Assembly: GCF_009827055.1 (NCBI RefSeq)
Contig: NZ_WUMK01000007.1
Span: 1-64,000, forward strand
Length of the DNA: 64,000 nucleotides
Source of the DNA: Shinella kummerowiae
GTDB lineage: Bacteria; Pseudomonadota; Alphaproteobacteria; Rhizobiales; Rhizobiaceae
Direction: 5' to 3'
The translations under genes were made by a program, and so were the position numbers. The notes under the pieces are model-generated. The model was not told the DNA's origin. It searched no databases and worked only from the letters and a program-made list of their open reading frames with translations. Below, piece by piece: positions 7,533 through 15,586 of the stretch. The stretch's first letter is position 1; the number at the start of each line of letters is the position of its first letter.

Positions 7533-7778
7533 TTACTCTTCGGTTGGACTTGGCTGAGGGTGCGCGGGATCGATCTTGGTGTCGTCGTTGCCCGTTTTCT
7601 CGAAGGCCTGATGGCTGAACGCCATTTCCGCTGACAAGAGAAATACCGCGAATGGCAGGTTCTCCCATCTACCGCTCAGTTTGGTGGGGCTTTCTTCCTC
7701 ACCTCCGGTCATTCCAAATTCTTCAGAATACACCGAAGAATCTTTAATAGAAATCTTGGTATTTCGTGAATTTCTCAT
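7533..7778 (-). CDS. Small acidic hypothetical protein, first gene of a minus-strand operon
   Basis: An 81-residue protein with a polar N-terminus (NTKISIKDSSVYSEEFG), a central hydrophobic patch (LPFAVFLLSAEMAF) and an acidic, Pro-rich tail. The Shine-Dalgarno sequence is weak (TAGAG). It begins where the DNA turns strongly A+T-rich, so its promoter is probably within 7779-7900. Not recognised; a real but fast-evolving element gene is the likeliest reading. Confidence 0.5.
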   Translation of the reverse strand: MRNSRNTKISIKDSSVYSEEFGMTGGEEESPTKLSGRWENLPFAVFLLSAEMAFSHQAFEKTGNDDTKIDPAHPQPSPTEE

Positions 7779-7814
7779 GGTAATTCTCTATTTGTCACTC
7801 TTTGATATTTGACC

Positions 7815-7918
7815 TATTGAGGATTTTTCGGATCCTCAATAATTTTGAAATAAGATTTTTCTATTTATATTGCAAAACAATAGCTTGGCGAAATGCTGGT
7901 GAGATTTCGCCAGCATTT
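7815..7918. promoter_or_regulatory. A+T-rich divergent intergenic region with a 10-bp stem-loop and two mutually exclusive hairpins
   Basis: TATTGAGGAT (7815-7824) pairs perfectly with ATCCTCAATA (7832-7841). Further on, TGGCGAAAT (7886-7894) can pair with ATTTCGCCA (7904-7912). The overlapping AAATGCTGG (7891-7899) can instead pair with CCAGCATTT (7910-7918). Both are 9-bp perfect stems that cannot form together. The second is followed by TTTATATTG, terminator-like for plus-strand transcripts. The region separates two divergent genes (7778 minus, 8022 plus). Confidence 0.6.
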
Positions 7919-7997
7919 TATATTGATTTATTTGAAAAACTGAGTCGAGACGAAGCAATCTAGGGTTGCGTAATGGGCTTACGCTCCCAATAGTAGG

Positions 7998-8015
7998 TAC
8001 TCCACATTAGGAGTA
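7998..8015 (+). promoter_or_regulatory. Stem-loop covering the Shine-Dalgarno of the next gene
   Basis: TACTCC (7998-8003) pairs perfectly with GGAGTA (8010-8015) around a 6-nt loop. GGAG in the second arm is the ribosome-binding site of the gene at 8022, six to eight bases before its ATG. The hairpin would lower translation unless opened. Confidence 0.5.
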
Positions 8016-8021
8016 TCTGAA

Positions 8022-8396
8022 ATGTTTAAAGACCATTCGGCGCTGCTAACGCCGTCACGGGAAAACTTTGCCTACGCGTACCAAGCCATTCGACTGGAAC
8101 GGCGTTACATAAAAGAAATCAGCTGCATAATGGATTCTTATGCTAGTCGTGCTCCCGCGATTTTCGCGATAGAAAGTCTCATGCTTGAGCATGAAATAGG
8201 GTCGCGGATAGAAGCAAAATGCACGCCGGAGCTTTATCGGGCGGTTGCATCGGCAATGTCGAATGCGGTTCCAACCGAATTCTTGAGCACCCCTCAACGC
8301 GTGGTTGAGAGGCGCAAACATGGCATTCCGGTTAACTGGAGCTTCAGAAAAGAATATCCGCACATCGCGGCCAAGAGTTATCCGCGTCTTCCGTGA
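8022..8396 (+). CDS. Hypothetical protein, A+T-rich patch
   Basis: A 124-residue soluble protein starting MFKDHSALLTPSRENFAYAY. It is rich in Arg, Glu and Tyr, with a helical middle (LEHEIGSRIEAKCTPELYRA) and the end RKEYPHIAAKSYPRLP. Not recognised. The start has a good AGGAG, though this lies in a small hairpin. The gene is convergent with the large unknown gene that follows, nine bases apart, and both share a less GC-rich composition than the mobilization genes. The two may have been acquired together. Confidence 0.6.
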   Translation: MFKDHSALLTPSRENFAYAYQAIRLERRYIKEISCIMDSYASRAPAIFAIESLMLEHEIGSRIEAKCTPELYRAVASAMSNAVPTEFLSTPQRVVERRKHGIPVNWSFRKEYPHIAAKSYPRLP

Positions 8397-8405
8397 ATTG
8401 ACCAG

Positions 8406-9815
8406 CTAAATTCGCGTTGTTGAACCATAGTGTTCGGCAACGCGATTTGCTGTTTTCCTAGCCGACATGGACCAACTCATGGCCCCTGAACCAGCATAAA
8501 GTTTAGCTGCATCAGCGACGAGGTTCCAGATATTCATTTTTGGTTCTTGGCCCCAGTGTTTAAGCATCTCGAAATCAGTTCTCGCTCTCAATGCCATCCA
8601 GCCCGCCCAAGCCGTAGGGCTGTTATTTTGTACCACTGGTAAAACATATGTGCCCTGCGCAAGTTTGCGGTCTTCTTCAGAAAGCAAATTCAGTAGGTAT
8701 GAGTGCGATCTGTCCGCTAATTCCCGAGCTTCCTCAAGGTATCCGCGTCTTAAATATTCCCGTCCCAACGAACTGGCGGTTCTTGCTGCGGATTCCCAAT
8801 TTTTCCGTTGCTCATCCCCGTGCATTGTCGACAGCATTGCATCCGATAGACTTTCGTTACGAAACGCATCTGGCACGAAATTGAGATCAACCCCGTGAAA
8901 CGCATATTCCAGCGCGGCATTCGTTTTATGGGCATCGGTCTGCATAAAACTCTGTCGGACGTAATCATTATTTCCGTACTCTTTTGACATCTCAAAAGCT
9001 TTTGCGGCGTAATCAACGTCGCATTGATAAACATCATGTTCGCAATCCCATCCGGTCCTGTTTCTTTCAAAACACGAGGCGAGACGATGGTTATGGTTCT
9101 CCCGAGAAAGCAGGAAGATCGGGCTTTTAATGTCGAGTTTGCCGTAAATATCTCGAAGAAAATCCATTTCCGCATAATTCAGTGCGTGAAAGGAAGAGTA
9201 GCTTCCTGAATCTAGTGCGGAAGCGACAGCCCAAGACGTATATTCTTGTGAGCAGCCAATTTCTCGGAGTTTTTTGTCGAAAGACAACGCGAAATATATT
9301 GCTTGAGCAGTTCCCGCACTGTTTTTTCCTGATATTCTTTGAGAATTTATGAATTTATCAATAATATGATTTATTACCTCTTTTGATTTTAGGTCGTTCA
9401 TGTGATTCTTTGTTATACTTACGGCTCTTTGTATTAAGGTAGACCTGCTAATTCGTTTATTTATAATTCGTATATTTAAATCCTTGTTGTAGCTAACATT
9501 GTCGCGCTTGATCGCGGCTGATTCTTCCTGATATTTTTGGGTGATTTCTTGGAGGTCGCTGTCAAGTGTATCCCACTTGCAATGGAGGCGAATGCTATTC
9601 TTTATTGCCTCAAGGGCTTCCGGCCTTAGCAGGCTTTCTGCCGCGAAAGTACGCTTTACCGCTCGCTGGCGAGCACCCAAGAGATGCTCTTGGGTGAGCT
9701 TTCCACTTTTGGGATTGCTGTACGCCTTTGCTAGAAGGGTTTGTAAATTTTCTAGAAAAGCGAACCGTTCAGGGAGTGCGGGTTCGTTGGCAATTAGGTA
9801 AGCAGGTGCCTTCAT
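8406..9815 (-). CDS. Large hypothetical protein, likely foreign cargo
   Basis: A 469-residue soluble protein not recognised. I chose the ATG at 9815 because GGAGG lies six bases upstream; an upstream in-frame ATG at 9842 has none. The protein appears mostly helical. It has several Trp/Tyr-containing turns, a Cys/His/Asp-rich centre (SRENHNHRLASCFER, then WDCEHDVYQCDVDYAAK) and an internal SLGREYLRRGYLEEARELA that resembles a TPR-like helix pair. Composition is clearly A+T-rich, especially at 9300-9500. It has its own transcription unit. Helical-repeat architecture in element cargo often goes with sensing or effector roles, but that is conjecture. Confidence 0.7.
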   Translation of the reverse strand: MKAPAYLIANEPALPERFAFLENLQTLLAKAYSNPKSGKLTQEHLLGARQRAVKRTFAAESLLRPEALEAIKNSIRLHCKWDTLDSDLQEITQKYQEESAAIKRDNVSYNKDLNIRIINKRISRSTLIQRAVSITKNHMNDLKSKEVINHIIDKFINSQRISGKNSAGTAQAIYFALSFDKKLREIGCSQEYTSWAVASALDSGSYSSFHALNYAEMDFLRDIYGKLDIKSPIFLLSRENHNHRLASCFERNRTGWDCEHDVYQCDVDYAAKAFEMSKEYGNNDYVRQSFMQTDAHKTNAALEYAFHGVDLNFVPDAFRNESLSDAMLSTMHGDEQRKNWESAARTASSLGREYLRRGYLEEARELADRSHSYLLNLLSEEDRKLAQGTYVLPVVQNNSPTAWAGWMALRARTDFEMLKHWGQEPKMNIWNLVADAAKLYAGSGAMSWSMSARKTANRVAEHYGSTTRI

Positions 9816-9950
9816 GTGATGCCTCCACTTTATGTGGGGCACAATAGCGTGATATTATAGTATTTTTACAGCGGATTTTTTCACCGAAAATGGATTCGGA
9901 TTAACAAAGGGTGCTTGCAGCGTTGAAACTCCAAATCCACGCCCACGACG

Positions 9951-10508
9951 CTAACGCCTTATCGGAATGGTCGTGTTGTTCTGCCGTACCATCCAGCACC
10001 CCGCGCGGAAGGTGTTGGTGGTGATGGTACGCCCGTTGACGATGCACTGATAGGGAGGGCGCAGGCCGTTGTTGCCGCCGTTGCCGCCCATGCGCGTGCC
10101 GCATCCGGTCGGGTTTGGCGTGGTCACGTCGATGCCGCAACCGCCACCCGCTCCACCAACTCCCGTCAGGGCTTGCACCGTTCCGGCCGCAAAGCCCTGC
10201 ATGAAGCGGTTGAGGGTGTCGTTCTGTTGCGTGCGGCCCTTGGTCGGCACACGGCCTACCACCTTGCCACCGCGCCGGTTCTTCGCCATCCGTTCGTGGC
10301 GGTCAATGTCCGCGACCCGTCCGAGCAGGACGGGGCCACGGCTGGCCACCTTCTTGCGTTTCTTGGCGACGGGCACCACGTCGGTTCCGGCCTCGGCAAG
10401 GGCGGGCATGAGGGGCGCGGCGATAGCCGTACCCGTGCTGGTGAACAGCAGGCCGAATGTTACGGCCAGTATGGCGAGGGTATTACTCATTCTCGCCCCC
10501 GCTCTCAT
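9951..10508 (-). CDS. Secreted protein with signal peptide, Gly/Asn-rich
   Basis: A 185-residue protein. After a short basic start comes a signal peptide (MSNTLAILAVTFGLLFTSTG...AIAAP, cleavage near AIAA). Next are a basic stretch (VAKKRKKVASRG), a Gly/Asn-rich linker (GGAGGGCGID, RMGGNGGNNG) and a C-terminal part with three or four Cys that could form disulfides. I prefer the ATG at 10508 because it overlaps the upstream stop as ATGA; 10490 is the alternative and starts exactly at the signal peptide. It is co-transcribed with the membrane-protein gene upstream. Periplasmic or surface role, function unknown. Confidence 0.6.
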   Translation of the reverse strand: MRAGARMSNTLAILAVTFGLLFTSTGTAIAAPLMPALAEAGTDVVPVAKKRKKVASRGPVLLGRVADIDRHERMAKNRRGGKVVGRVPTKGRTQQNDTLNRFMQGFAAGTVQALTGVGGAGGGCGIDVTTPNPTGCGTRMGGNGGNNGLRPPYQCIVNGRTITTNTFRAGCWMVRQNNTTIPIRR

Positions 10509-11500
10509 TGTTTGACCACCCACCGCAAACCTTCAGGGGCAATGACGACGCGTTGTGAAAAACCGTCTGTTACCTGCGAGGGGCTGTTACGCCCGAGGCC
10601 CATCCCTGTAAGGGCGTCGCCGGTCTCCACGGTTCTGGTTCCGCCGATGAAGCAGGACATTGCATGCGCATCGGGTTTGTCGGAAACGTCTTCGCAGTTG
10701 ATCGTTTCAATTTTCCCGTCGATACGGTCTTTCAAGAGTTCGTCGGCATCGGGAAACGCAAGCGTTGTGGTTGCCGCGTCAGAGGCCGCGTATTTGATGC
10801 TTATCCCGCGCTGTATTTTCTGGCCTTGGATGCTTTTTACGAAGTTAAGGTACTCTAGGTCTTCGTTGCTCTTTCGCCGTGGGTCCAAGTAACAACCTCC
10901 CCATGCAATCGGCTCAAGGGCGTTGTCGTAGTACGGTGTCTTGCGCAGTCGTTGCGACCATTGGAAATTGAACTCGCATCCCGCTGGCCGGACGGCTTTT
11001 CCTGTCGGGCGCATAAACTCAAGCTCTTCCGTCAACCCTATATAGGCCTCCCCTGTGGATACGAGGGTGTAGGAGACATTGAACTTGCAAGGCCATCGGT
11101 CAGACCAGCTTTGGCACTCCGCGTCGGATACCTTCAGGTCTCTATATTCGGCCGCGCTGTCGGCCCCTTGGGCCTGCAACTCGGCCTCTATGAGGCTTTG
11201 GATGGAGCGGTTGCTGGGGGCAACCAAATCATATCCCTGAAAGGCAACATAGAGGCCCCCCACAACGGCAAGAGACGCCCCCACGGTCTGCACCAAGGAA
11301 TGGGCAGCCGGTTGTCGCCATTGTCGGAATCCTCGATAGGCAAGACCGAGGAACACCAGAGCCGCCGCGAGGCGAAGGGCAAACAGGATGAGGGTATAAC
11401 CCACCGGCAGGAACGGCGGAAACACGAGCAGGGCCGCAACGCCCCATAGAATCCAAAAGGGGCGCGGCCGTACAGCCGAGTCGGAGACAGGTTGCGTCAT
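10505..11500 (-). CDS. Membrane-anchored protein with periplasmic domain, unknown function
   Basis: A 331-residue protein. Residues 14-58 hold two adjacent transmembrane helices (ILWGVAALLVFPPFLPVGYT and a following Leu/Ala-rich segment), and a third is at about 72-92. The rest (95-331) is a soluble domain with five or six Cys, as expected for an extracytoplasmic, disulfide-bonded domain. Not recognised. The stop overlaps the start of the secreted-protein gene downstream, and a small membrane-protein gene lies upstream, so the three probably form one envelope-associated operon of the element. Confidence 0.65.
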   Translation of the reverse strand: MTQPVSDSAVRPRPFWILWGVAALLVFPPFLPVGYTLILFALRLAAALVFLGLAYRGFRQWRQPAAHSLVQTVGASLAVVGGLYVAFQGYDLVAPSNRSIQSLIEAELQAQGADSAAEYRDLKVSDAECQSWSDRWPCKFNVSYTLVSTGEAYIGLTEELEFMRPTGKAVRPAGCEFNFQWSQRLRKTPYYDNALEPIAWGGCYLDPRRKSNEDLEYLNFVKSIQGQKIQRGISIKYAASDAATTTLAFPDADELLKDRIDGKIETINCEDVSDKPDAHAMSCFIGGTRTVETGDALTGMGLGRNSPSQVTDGFSQRVVIAPEGLRWVVKQ

Positions 11501-11526
11501 GGGGAATCCTTCAGGCGGCGGCGTGC

Positions 11527-11778
11527 CTAGAGCTTGAGTGCTTTGACGAGGACAAGGGCCAGAATGGCCGAGAGGATGAGGCCGCTGATGGTGGTGATGC
11601 CGAGGTGGGAAATCAGTTGTAGCTTGAAATCCCTATCGTCGGGATGACTCCCGAACAGCAGCCCCATGGGCAAAGTTGTGCCGAGGAAAGTCGGGCGGGT
11701 GAGAGCGCCTACGATGAATCCGAGGGCGGTGCCCACGGCGACCGTACCCACGGTCGCGGACAGAAAACGAGAAGTCAT
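11527..11778 (-). CDS. Small two-helix membrane protein
   Basis: An 83-residue protein with hydrophobic helices at the N-terminus (SATVGTVAVGTALGFIVGAL) and C-terminus (TISGLILSAILALVLVKALKL), joined by a short polar loop. I chose the ATG at 11778 because it begins at the first helix; in-frame starts further up (11823) add an unlikely basic extension. It is the first gene of the three-gene minus-strand envelope operon. Function unknown. Confidence 0.5.
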   Translation of the reverse strand: MTSRFLSATVGTVAVGTALGFIVGALTRPTFLGTTLPMGLLFGSHPDDRDFKLQLISHLGITTISGLILSAILALVLVKALKL

Positions 11779-11825
11779 GATGTACCCAGTTATCAACGTG
11801 TCCCTTGGGTACCTGCCTATCAAAT

Positions 11826-11960
11826 ATCACGAATTTTGACGGAAGCCCGAAATGCCGGATTCGAGCATTTTAAAAGGAACAAAATCGCGCTTTTCCAGTA
11901 TCACCCACCTCTGGTCATGTTTAAAAAATGTGAATCCTACGACCTTGCAAAATTCGTGAT
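11826..11960. repeat. Long-spaced 13-bp inverted repeat upstream of the resolvase (candidate res or operator region)
   Basis: ATCACGAATTTTG at 11826-11838 is perfectly repeated in inverse at 11948-11960. Both copies are followed on the plus strand by TGACGGAAGC (11836-11845 and 11964-11973). The stretch has no coding frame and lies immediately before the serine recombinase gene, where resolvases keep their recombination and operator sites. The assignment is inference. Confidence 0.5.
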
Positions 11961-12051
11961 TTCTGACGGAAGCATATCCTCGGGAAGGCCTTAAATAAAA
12001 CGTCATGATTTGCGAGATTTTCGTGGGTTTTCGAAAAGGAGAACCCGCTTA

Positions 12052-12624
12052 ATGGCCCACATTCATGCCTCCCCAAAGATTATCGGATATGCCCGCGTGA
12101 GTACCGTAGGGCAGGACTTGGCCTATCAACTCCAGCGGCTGGAGGAAGCCGGATGCCATCGCATCTATCAGGAGAAACGCAGCGGCAAGAACACCAATGA
12201 CCGCCCCGAGCTTGCCACGCTTTTGGCCAGCCTTCAGGCGGGCGACCTGCTCTTGGCCACGGTGTCGGACAGGCTGGCCCGCGATCCGCTCGACATGGTG
12301 AACATCCTCTACAGGGTGAAACACGCCGGAGCGCGGTTGCGTCTCCTTGACGAACCGCTGATTGATACGGTTTCGGACATGGCCGACGTGGTGGCTTACC
12401 TCATGGGCTGGGCAGGCCGTTTACAGCGCCAGCGGATTTTGGAGAATACGGCCCACGGGCGCGAACTGGCGCGCCAACGCGGCGTGAAGTTCGGGCGCAA
12501 GCCGAAGCTCGGGCCATGTGAGCGTAAAATTGTGGTGGAGCGGCGGGCGAAAGGCGAGACGTGCGCGCGGATTGCGCAAGACATGGGTGTGAGCGAGAGC
12601 ACGGTTTTTCGTGTTCATGCCTAG
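12052..12624 (+). CDS. Serine recombinase (resolvase/invertase family)
   Basis: A 190-residue site-specific recombinase. It has the N-terminal catalytic motif GYARVSTVGQD with the nucleophile Ser17. Further family motifs are LLASLQAGDLLLATVSDRLARD, whose arginines form the active site, and a long E helix (LQRQRILENTAHGRELARQRG). A C-terminal helix-turn-helix follows (CARIAQDMGVSESTVFRV). The ATG at 12052 has AAAGGAG upstream. Length and order fit small plasmid or transposon resolvases. It could resolve dimers of the excised element or invert a segment. The long inverted repeat upstream is a candidate target. Confidence 0.9.
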   Translation: MAHIHASPKIIGYARVSTVGQDLAYQLQRLEEAGCHRIYQEKRSGKNTNDRPELATLLASLQAGDLLLATVSDRLARDPLDMVNILYRVKHAGARLRLLDEPLIDTVSDMADVVAYLMGWAGRLQRQRILENTAHGRELARQRGVKFGRKPKLGPCERKIVVERRAKGETCARIAQDMGVSESTVFRVHA

Positions 12625-12702
12625 TCGCGACCAATACGTGTTTGTCGCAGTCCGGTGGATTACCCACCTCCAGCCCTTTTACTCAACTTGCAGGAGCGTA
12701 AA

Positions 12703-12831
12703 ATGGCGGTGGTAACAAAGGCCGGTGTGATTCTTTATGGCACAGTATCCTCAGCTTCAGTTTGGCATGCAGACTGTCCGCAAAGCGGGCGAGCGACTGG
12801 CAGGAGACCTCAGCCTCGGGCCGAATCGTGA
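12703..12831 (+). CDS. Possible short upstream reading frame overlapping the RelA/SpoT-domain gene
   Basis: A 42-codon frame starting at an ATG with a good AGGAG six bases upstream. It overlaps the first 95 bases of the next gene in another frame. The next gene's own ATG at 12737 has no convincing ribosome site and an in-frame stop at 12728 just before it. The short frame may therefore drive coupled translation or limit expression. Its peptide (MAVVTKAGVILYG...) is unremarkable. Confidence 0.35.
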   Translation: MAVVTKAGVILYGTVSSASVWHADCPQSGRATGRRPQPRAES

Positions 12832-13891
12832 CATTAGCGAAGCTCGTCAGGTGTTCGCCGTGGCCCATAGTTGGCGAGATTCACACTTCATGCCGATGCG
12901 GTCTGTTTTCCTTTCCGTAAAATACAGGATGCGAAAGGAGCAAATCGGCGGAGATATGGCAGCGCGCCCGAAGCGGATGGCGAGCATTAGGCGGAAATTG
13001 CGTGAAAGCTCTACTAAGCTTGACCAGATGCAGGATATCGGCGGATGCCGTGCCATTCTTGACGATATTGCTGGAGTGCGGGCTTTGCTGGACAAAATCC
13101 GACAGGAGTTTCCGCACGTCATACGGCAAGAATGGCCCTACATTGAAAAGCCTAAGCCAGATGGCTACAGGAGCCATCATATCGTGTTCACGTTTTGCCC
13201 GAGAACCCGAGAGCAGAGGCCTTTTGATGGTCGGCGCATCGAACTTCAAGTCAGGACACGGTTGCAACATTCATGGGCAACCGCTGTAGAAGCAGTTGGC
13301 CTGTTTAACGGCGAAGATCTGAAACACCACAAGGGCAGCGGCGATTGGTTGCGGCTGTTCCAGCTTGTGTCTGCCGAATTTGCGCACGTCGAAGGATGCC
13401 CGATTGGCCCTGACGTACCACAGCGCCGCGAGCGTTTAAATGAAATCAAAATCTTGAATGACAAGCTGGGTGCGGTGAGCATCTTGGAAAACATCAGGAC
13501 AGCGACCCACTACGCTGAAACCTTCGTTTACGAGCGAGGCAAGTTCTTTCTTATCCACTATCGGGAAGACCGTACCGTCACCGTCGAGAACTACACCGAA
13601 ACCTTGCAGGTTGCGGCGCGGTTGGCTGGCCTTGAACAAGATATCGAGAGCAGCGGCGGCAAGGCTAAAGTCGTGGTAGTGGAGGTTGATAAAATAGAGA
13701 ATCTGATCCGAACCTACCCCAATTACTTCGGTGATGTTGGCGTGTTCCTACAGAATCTCCGGTGGCTGGTAAGTGGCAAGGATGCGCAAGAATACACGCT
13801 TTTACCGCAGAAACTTGTTGCACCCCGCCCTGAGGAAAGGCCTGACCCGCGACACTTGATCCGGCGTTACGATAGGTGGGGTAGATTCTAA
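12737..13891 (+). CDS. RelA/SpoT-domain protein (nucleotide pyrophosphotransferase-like)
   Basis: A 384-residue protein with a RelA/SpoT synthetase-type domain at about residues 55-185. Motifs are LDQMQDIGGCRAILDD, KPKPDGYRSHHIVF and RRIELQVRTRLQHSWATAVE, matching the Asp/Arg, GYR-S-H and E-Q-R-T elements of the fold. There is no HD hydrolase domain and no TGS/ACT region. The C-terminal 200 residues are specific to a subfamily of stand-alone proteins. Members of this superfamily make (p)ppGpp or pyrophosphorylate tRNA as toxins and defence effectors; which reaction applies here cannot be read. The gene is the first of two cargo genes at the element's attachment end. Initiation is unusual (see the overlapping short frame). 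Confidence 0.85.
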   Translation: MAQYPQLQFGMQTVRKAGERLAGDLSLGPNRDISEARQVFAVAHSWRDSHFMPMRSVFLSVKYRMRKEQIGGDMAARPKRMASIRRKLRESSTKLDQMQDIGGCRAILDDIAGVRALLDKIRQEFPHVIRQEWPYIEKPKPDGYRSHHIVFTFCPRTREQRPFDGRRIELQVRTRLQHSWATAVEAVGLFNGEDLKHHKGSGDWLRLFQLVSAEFAHVEGCPIGPDVPQRRERLNEIKILNDKLGAVSILENIRTATHYAETFVYERGKFFLIHYREDRTVTVENYTETLQVAARLAGLEQDIESSGGKAKVVVVEVDKIENLIRTYPNYFGDVGVFLQNLRWLVSGKDAQEYTLLPQKLVAPRPEERPDPRHLIRRYDRWGRF

Positions 13892-13980
13892 GGAATTGGA
13901 CGTTTCGCCATAGCGCATTGATTGTGTCCCTATTTGTTTCAGGATTGGGCACCTAACTATTTTTGAGGACAAAGCTTGCC

Positions 13981-15432
13981 ATGCCAGCAGAAACTACCGA
14001 GCCGAGACTGTTCATTTCCTATAGCTGGAGCAATCAGGATCATGAGGCATGGGTTATTGGCTTGGCAGAGGAGTTGGTGAGCCAAGGAGTTCATGTAGTC
14101 TTAGATAAATGGGATTTGCAGCCTGGCCATGACGCCAACGACTTCATGGAAAGTATGGTTAAGGATAAGTCAGTCACAAAGGTCATCCTAATATGCGATG
14201 AGATTTATGCGGCAAAATCGGATGATCGGAAGGGTGGGGCTGGAACCGAAGCTCAGATCATTACTCCGAAGATTTATGCATCAGCCAAACAAGACAAGTT
14301 CGTGGCCGTAGTCCGAGAGCGTGATGCGGAGGGAAAGCCTTTTCTGCCGACTTATTATGGAGGTCGCATTTACTTCGATCTATCAAATCCAGCCCGTTAT
14401 GCGGAGGAGTTTGAAAAGATCGTGAGATGGGCGTGGAATAAACCGCTACATGTACGACCTGCGCAGGGCGCGAAGCCCTCATTTCTAAATGAGAATGCTT
14501 CGGTACCGAAGATTGCAGGTTCTGTTGCTCATCGGCGTGCGATGGATGGCATGCGAAGCGGTGCAGCAAACGCCGCAGCCTTGGCTGGTGATTATTTGGA
14601 GACGATATCTTCGGGCCTAGAGAAGTTTCGTATTCAAGCTACACCAGAGACAAACGAGACATTTGATGAAATAGTTCTTGCGAGTATTGATGCGTTTACT
14701 CCGCATAGAAATGAACTTATTGAACTGTTTAGTGCTGCGGCGCTTTATGCTTTTGATGATAATATGGTTGAAGCAATCCATCGGTTTTTTGAACGATGTT
14801 TGCCTTATTATCGTGTGCCGCAGGGCGTGAACAGTTACTCAGAGTGGGACTACGACAACTACAGATTTATCGTGCATGAGGCTTTCCTCTACTGTGTAGC
14901 GATATTTATTAAGTACGAGAAGTTTGGAGCTGCCGCATACTTTGCTAATACAGACTATTACGAATTTAATCGGTTTCGTAGTGAGAGCGGCATGAAAAGC
15001 TTTTCCGTCTTTGACGAAAATCTGCGATCTCTCGAATTCCGCAATAAGCGGCTTAACTTGCGAAGGTATTCGCTACGAGCCGATATGTTAAAAGAGCGTA
15101 ACCAAGGGTCTGGCGTTGCATTTCAACACCTGCAAGCGGCGGACTTCGTGTTTTATCTTCGTAGTGTCGCGGGTACTGATTGGAACAGGTGGTGGCCCGA
15201 GACCCTGTTATATGCAGATCGGCACGGGGGGCCCTTTGAGATGTTTGCCCGAGGCAAATCGATGGCGTACTTTGAGAGACTCAAACCTCTTCTGGGCTTC
15301 TCGAGCGTGGATGCATTTAAGGCATTCATTGCAGAAATTGTTTCCAAAGGAGACCGCGTTCCGAAGTGGGATTTTGACCGCGTTAATGTTGCAGGGCTTG
15401 CGGGTATAAACACGCTTGGCACCACCCCATAG
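13981..15432 (+). CDS. SEFIR (TIR-like) domain protein, candidate defence effector
   Basis: A 483-residue protein. Residues 9-150 are a SEFIR/TIR-like domain: RLFISYSWSNQDHEAWVIGL, then LDKWDLQPGHDANDFMESM, VILICDEIYAAKS, and a GRIYFDLSNPARYAEEF end. The C-terminal 300 residues are helical and aromatic-rich, without a recognised family; such parts usually sense or oligomerise. The ATG at 13981 has GAGGAC upstream; an in-frame TTG at 13963 is less likely. Composition is A+T-richer than the host genes. SEFIR proteins in bacteria are known in antiphage abortive infection through NAD depletion. This role is inferred from the domain and from its place next to the attachment site. Confidence 0.85.
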   Translation: MPAETTEPRLFISYSWSNQDHEAWVIGLAEELVSQGVHVVLDKWDLQPGHDANDFMESMVKDKSVTKVILICDEIYAAKSDDRKGGAGTEAQIITPKIYASAKQDKFVAVVRERDAEGKPFLPTYYGGRIYFDLSNPARYAEEFEKIVRWAWNKPLHVRPAQGAKPSFLNENASVPKIAGSVAHRRAMDGMRSGAANAAALAGDYLETISSGLEKFRIQATPETNETFDEIVLASIDAFTPHRNELIELFSAAALYAFDDNMVEAIHRFFERCLPYYRVPQGVNSYSEWDYDNYRFIVHEAFLYCVAIFIKYEKFGAAAYFANTDYYEFNRFRSESGMKSFSVFDENLRSLEFRNKRLNLRRYSLRADMLKERNQGSGVAFQHLQAADFVFYLRSVAGTDWNRWWPETLLYADRHGGPFEMFARGKSMAYFERLKPLLGFSSVDAFKAFIAEIVSKGDRVPKWDFDRVNVAGLAGINTLGTTP

Positions 15433-15586
15433 AAATTCCGCTCCATAAAGTACAATTAGCTCTTTTAAACATTGGCCTGCTGAGGGAGGCGTTGTGTATG
15501 CTGAACCCAAAAAAACACGAATTTTAGCACAAATTTTTTTGCTTCTAATTTCTATAAATATAAACAAGTAATTAGACGTATAGTGT

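Noticed and set aside
6904-7668. Longer 254-codon version of the gene ending at 6904
   Set aside because: The upstream part overlaps two other small genes, has no ribosome site and a Ser/Pro-rich shadow composition. The ATG at 7278 has a perfect AAGGAGG.
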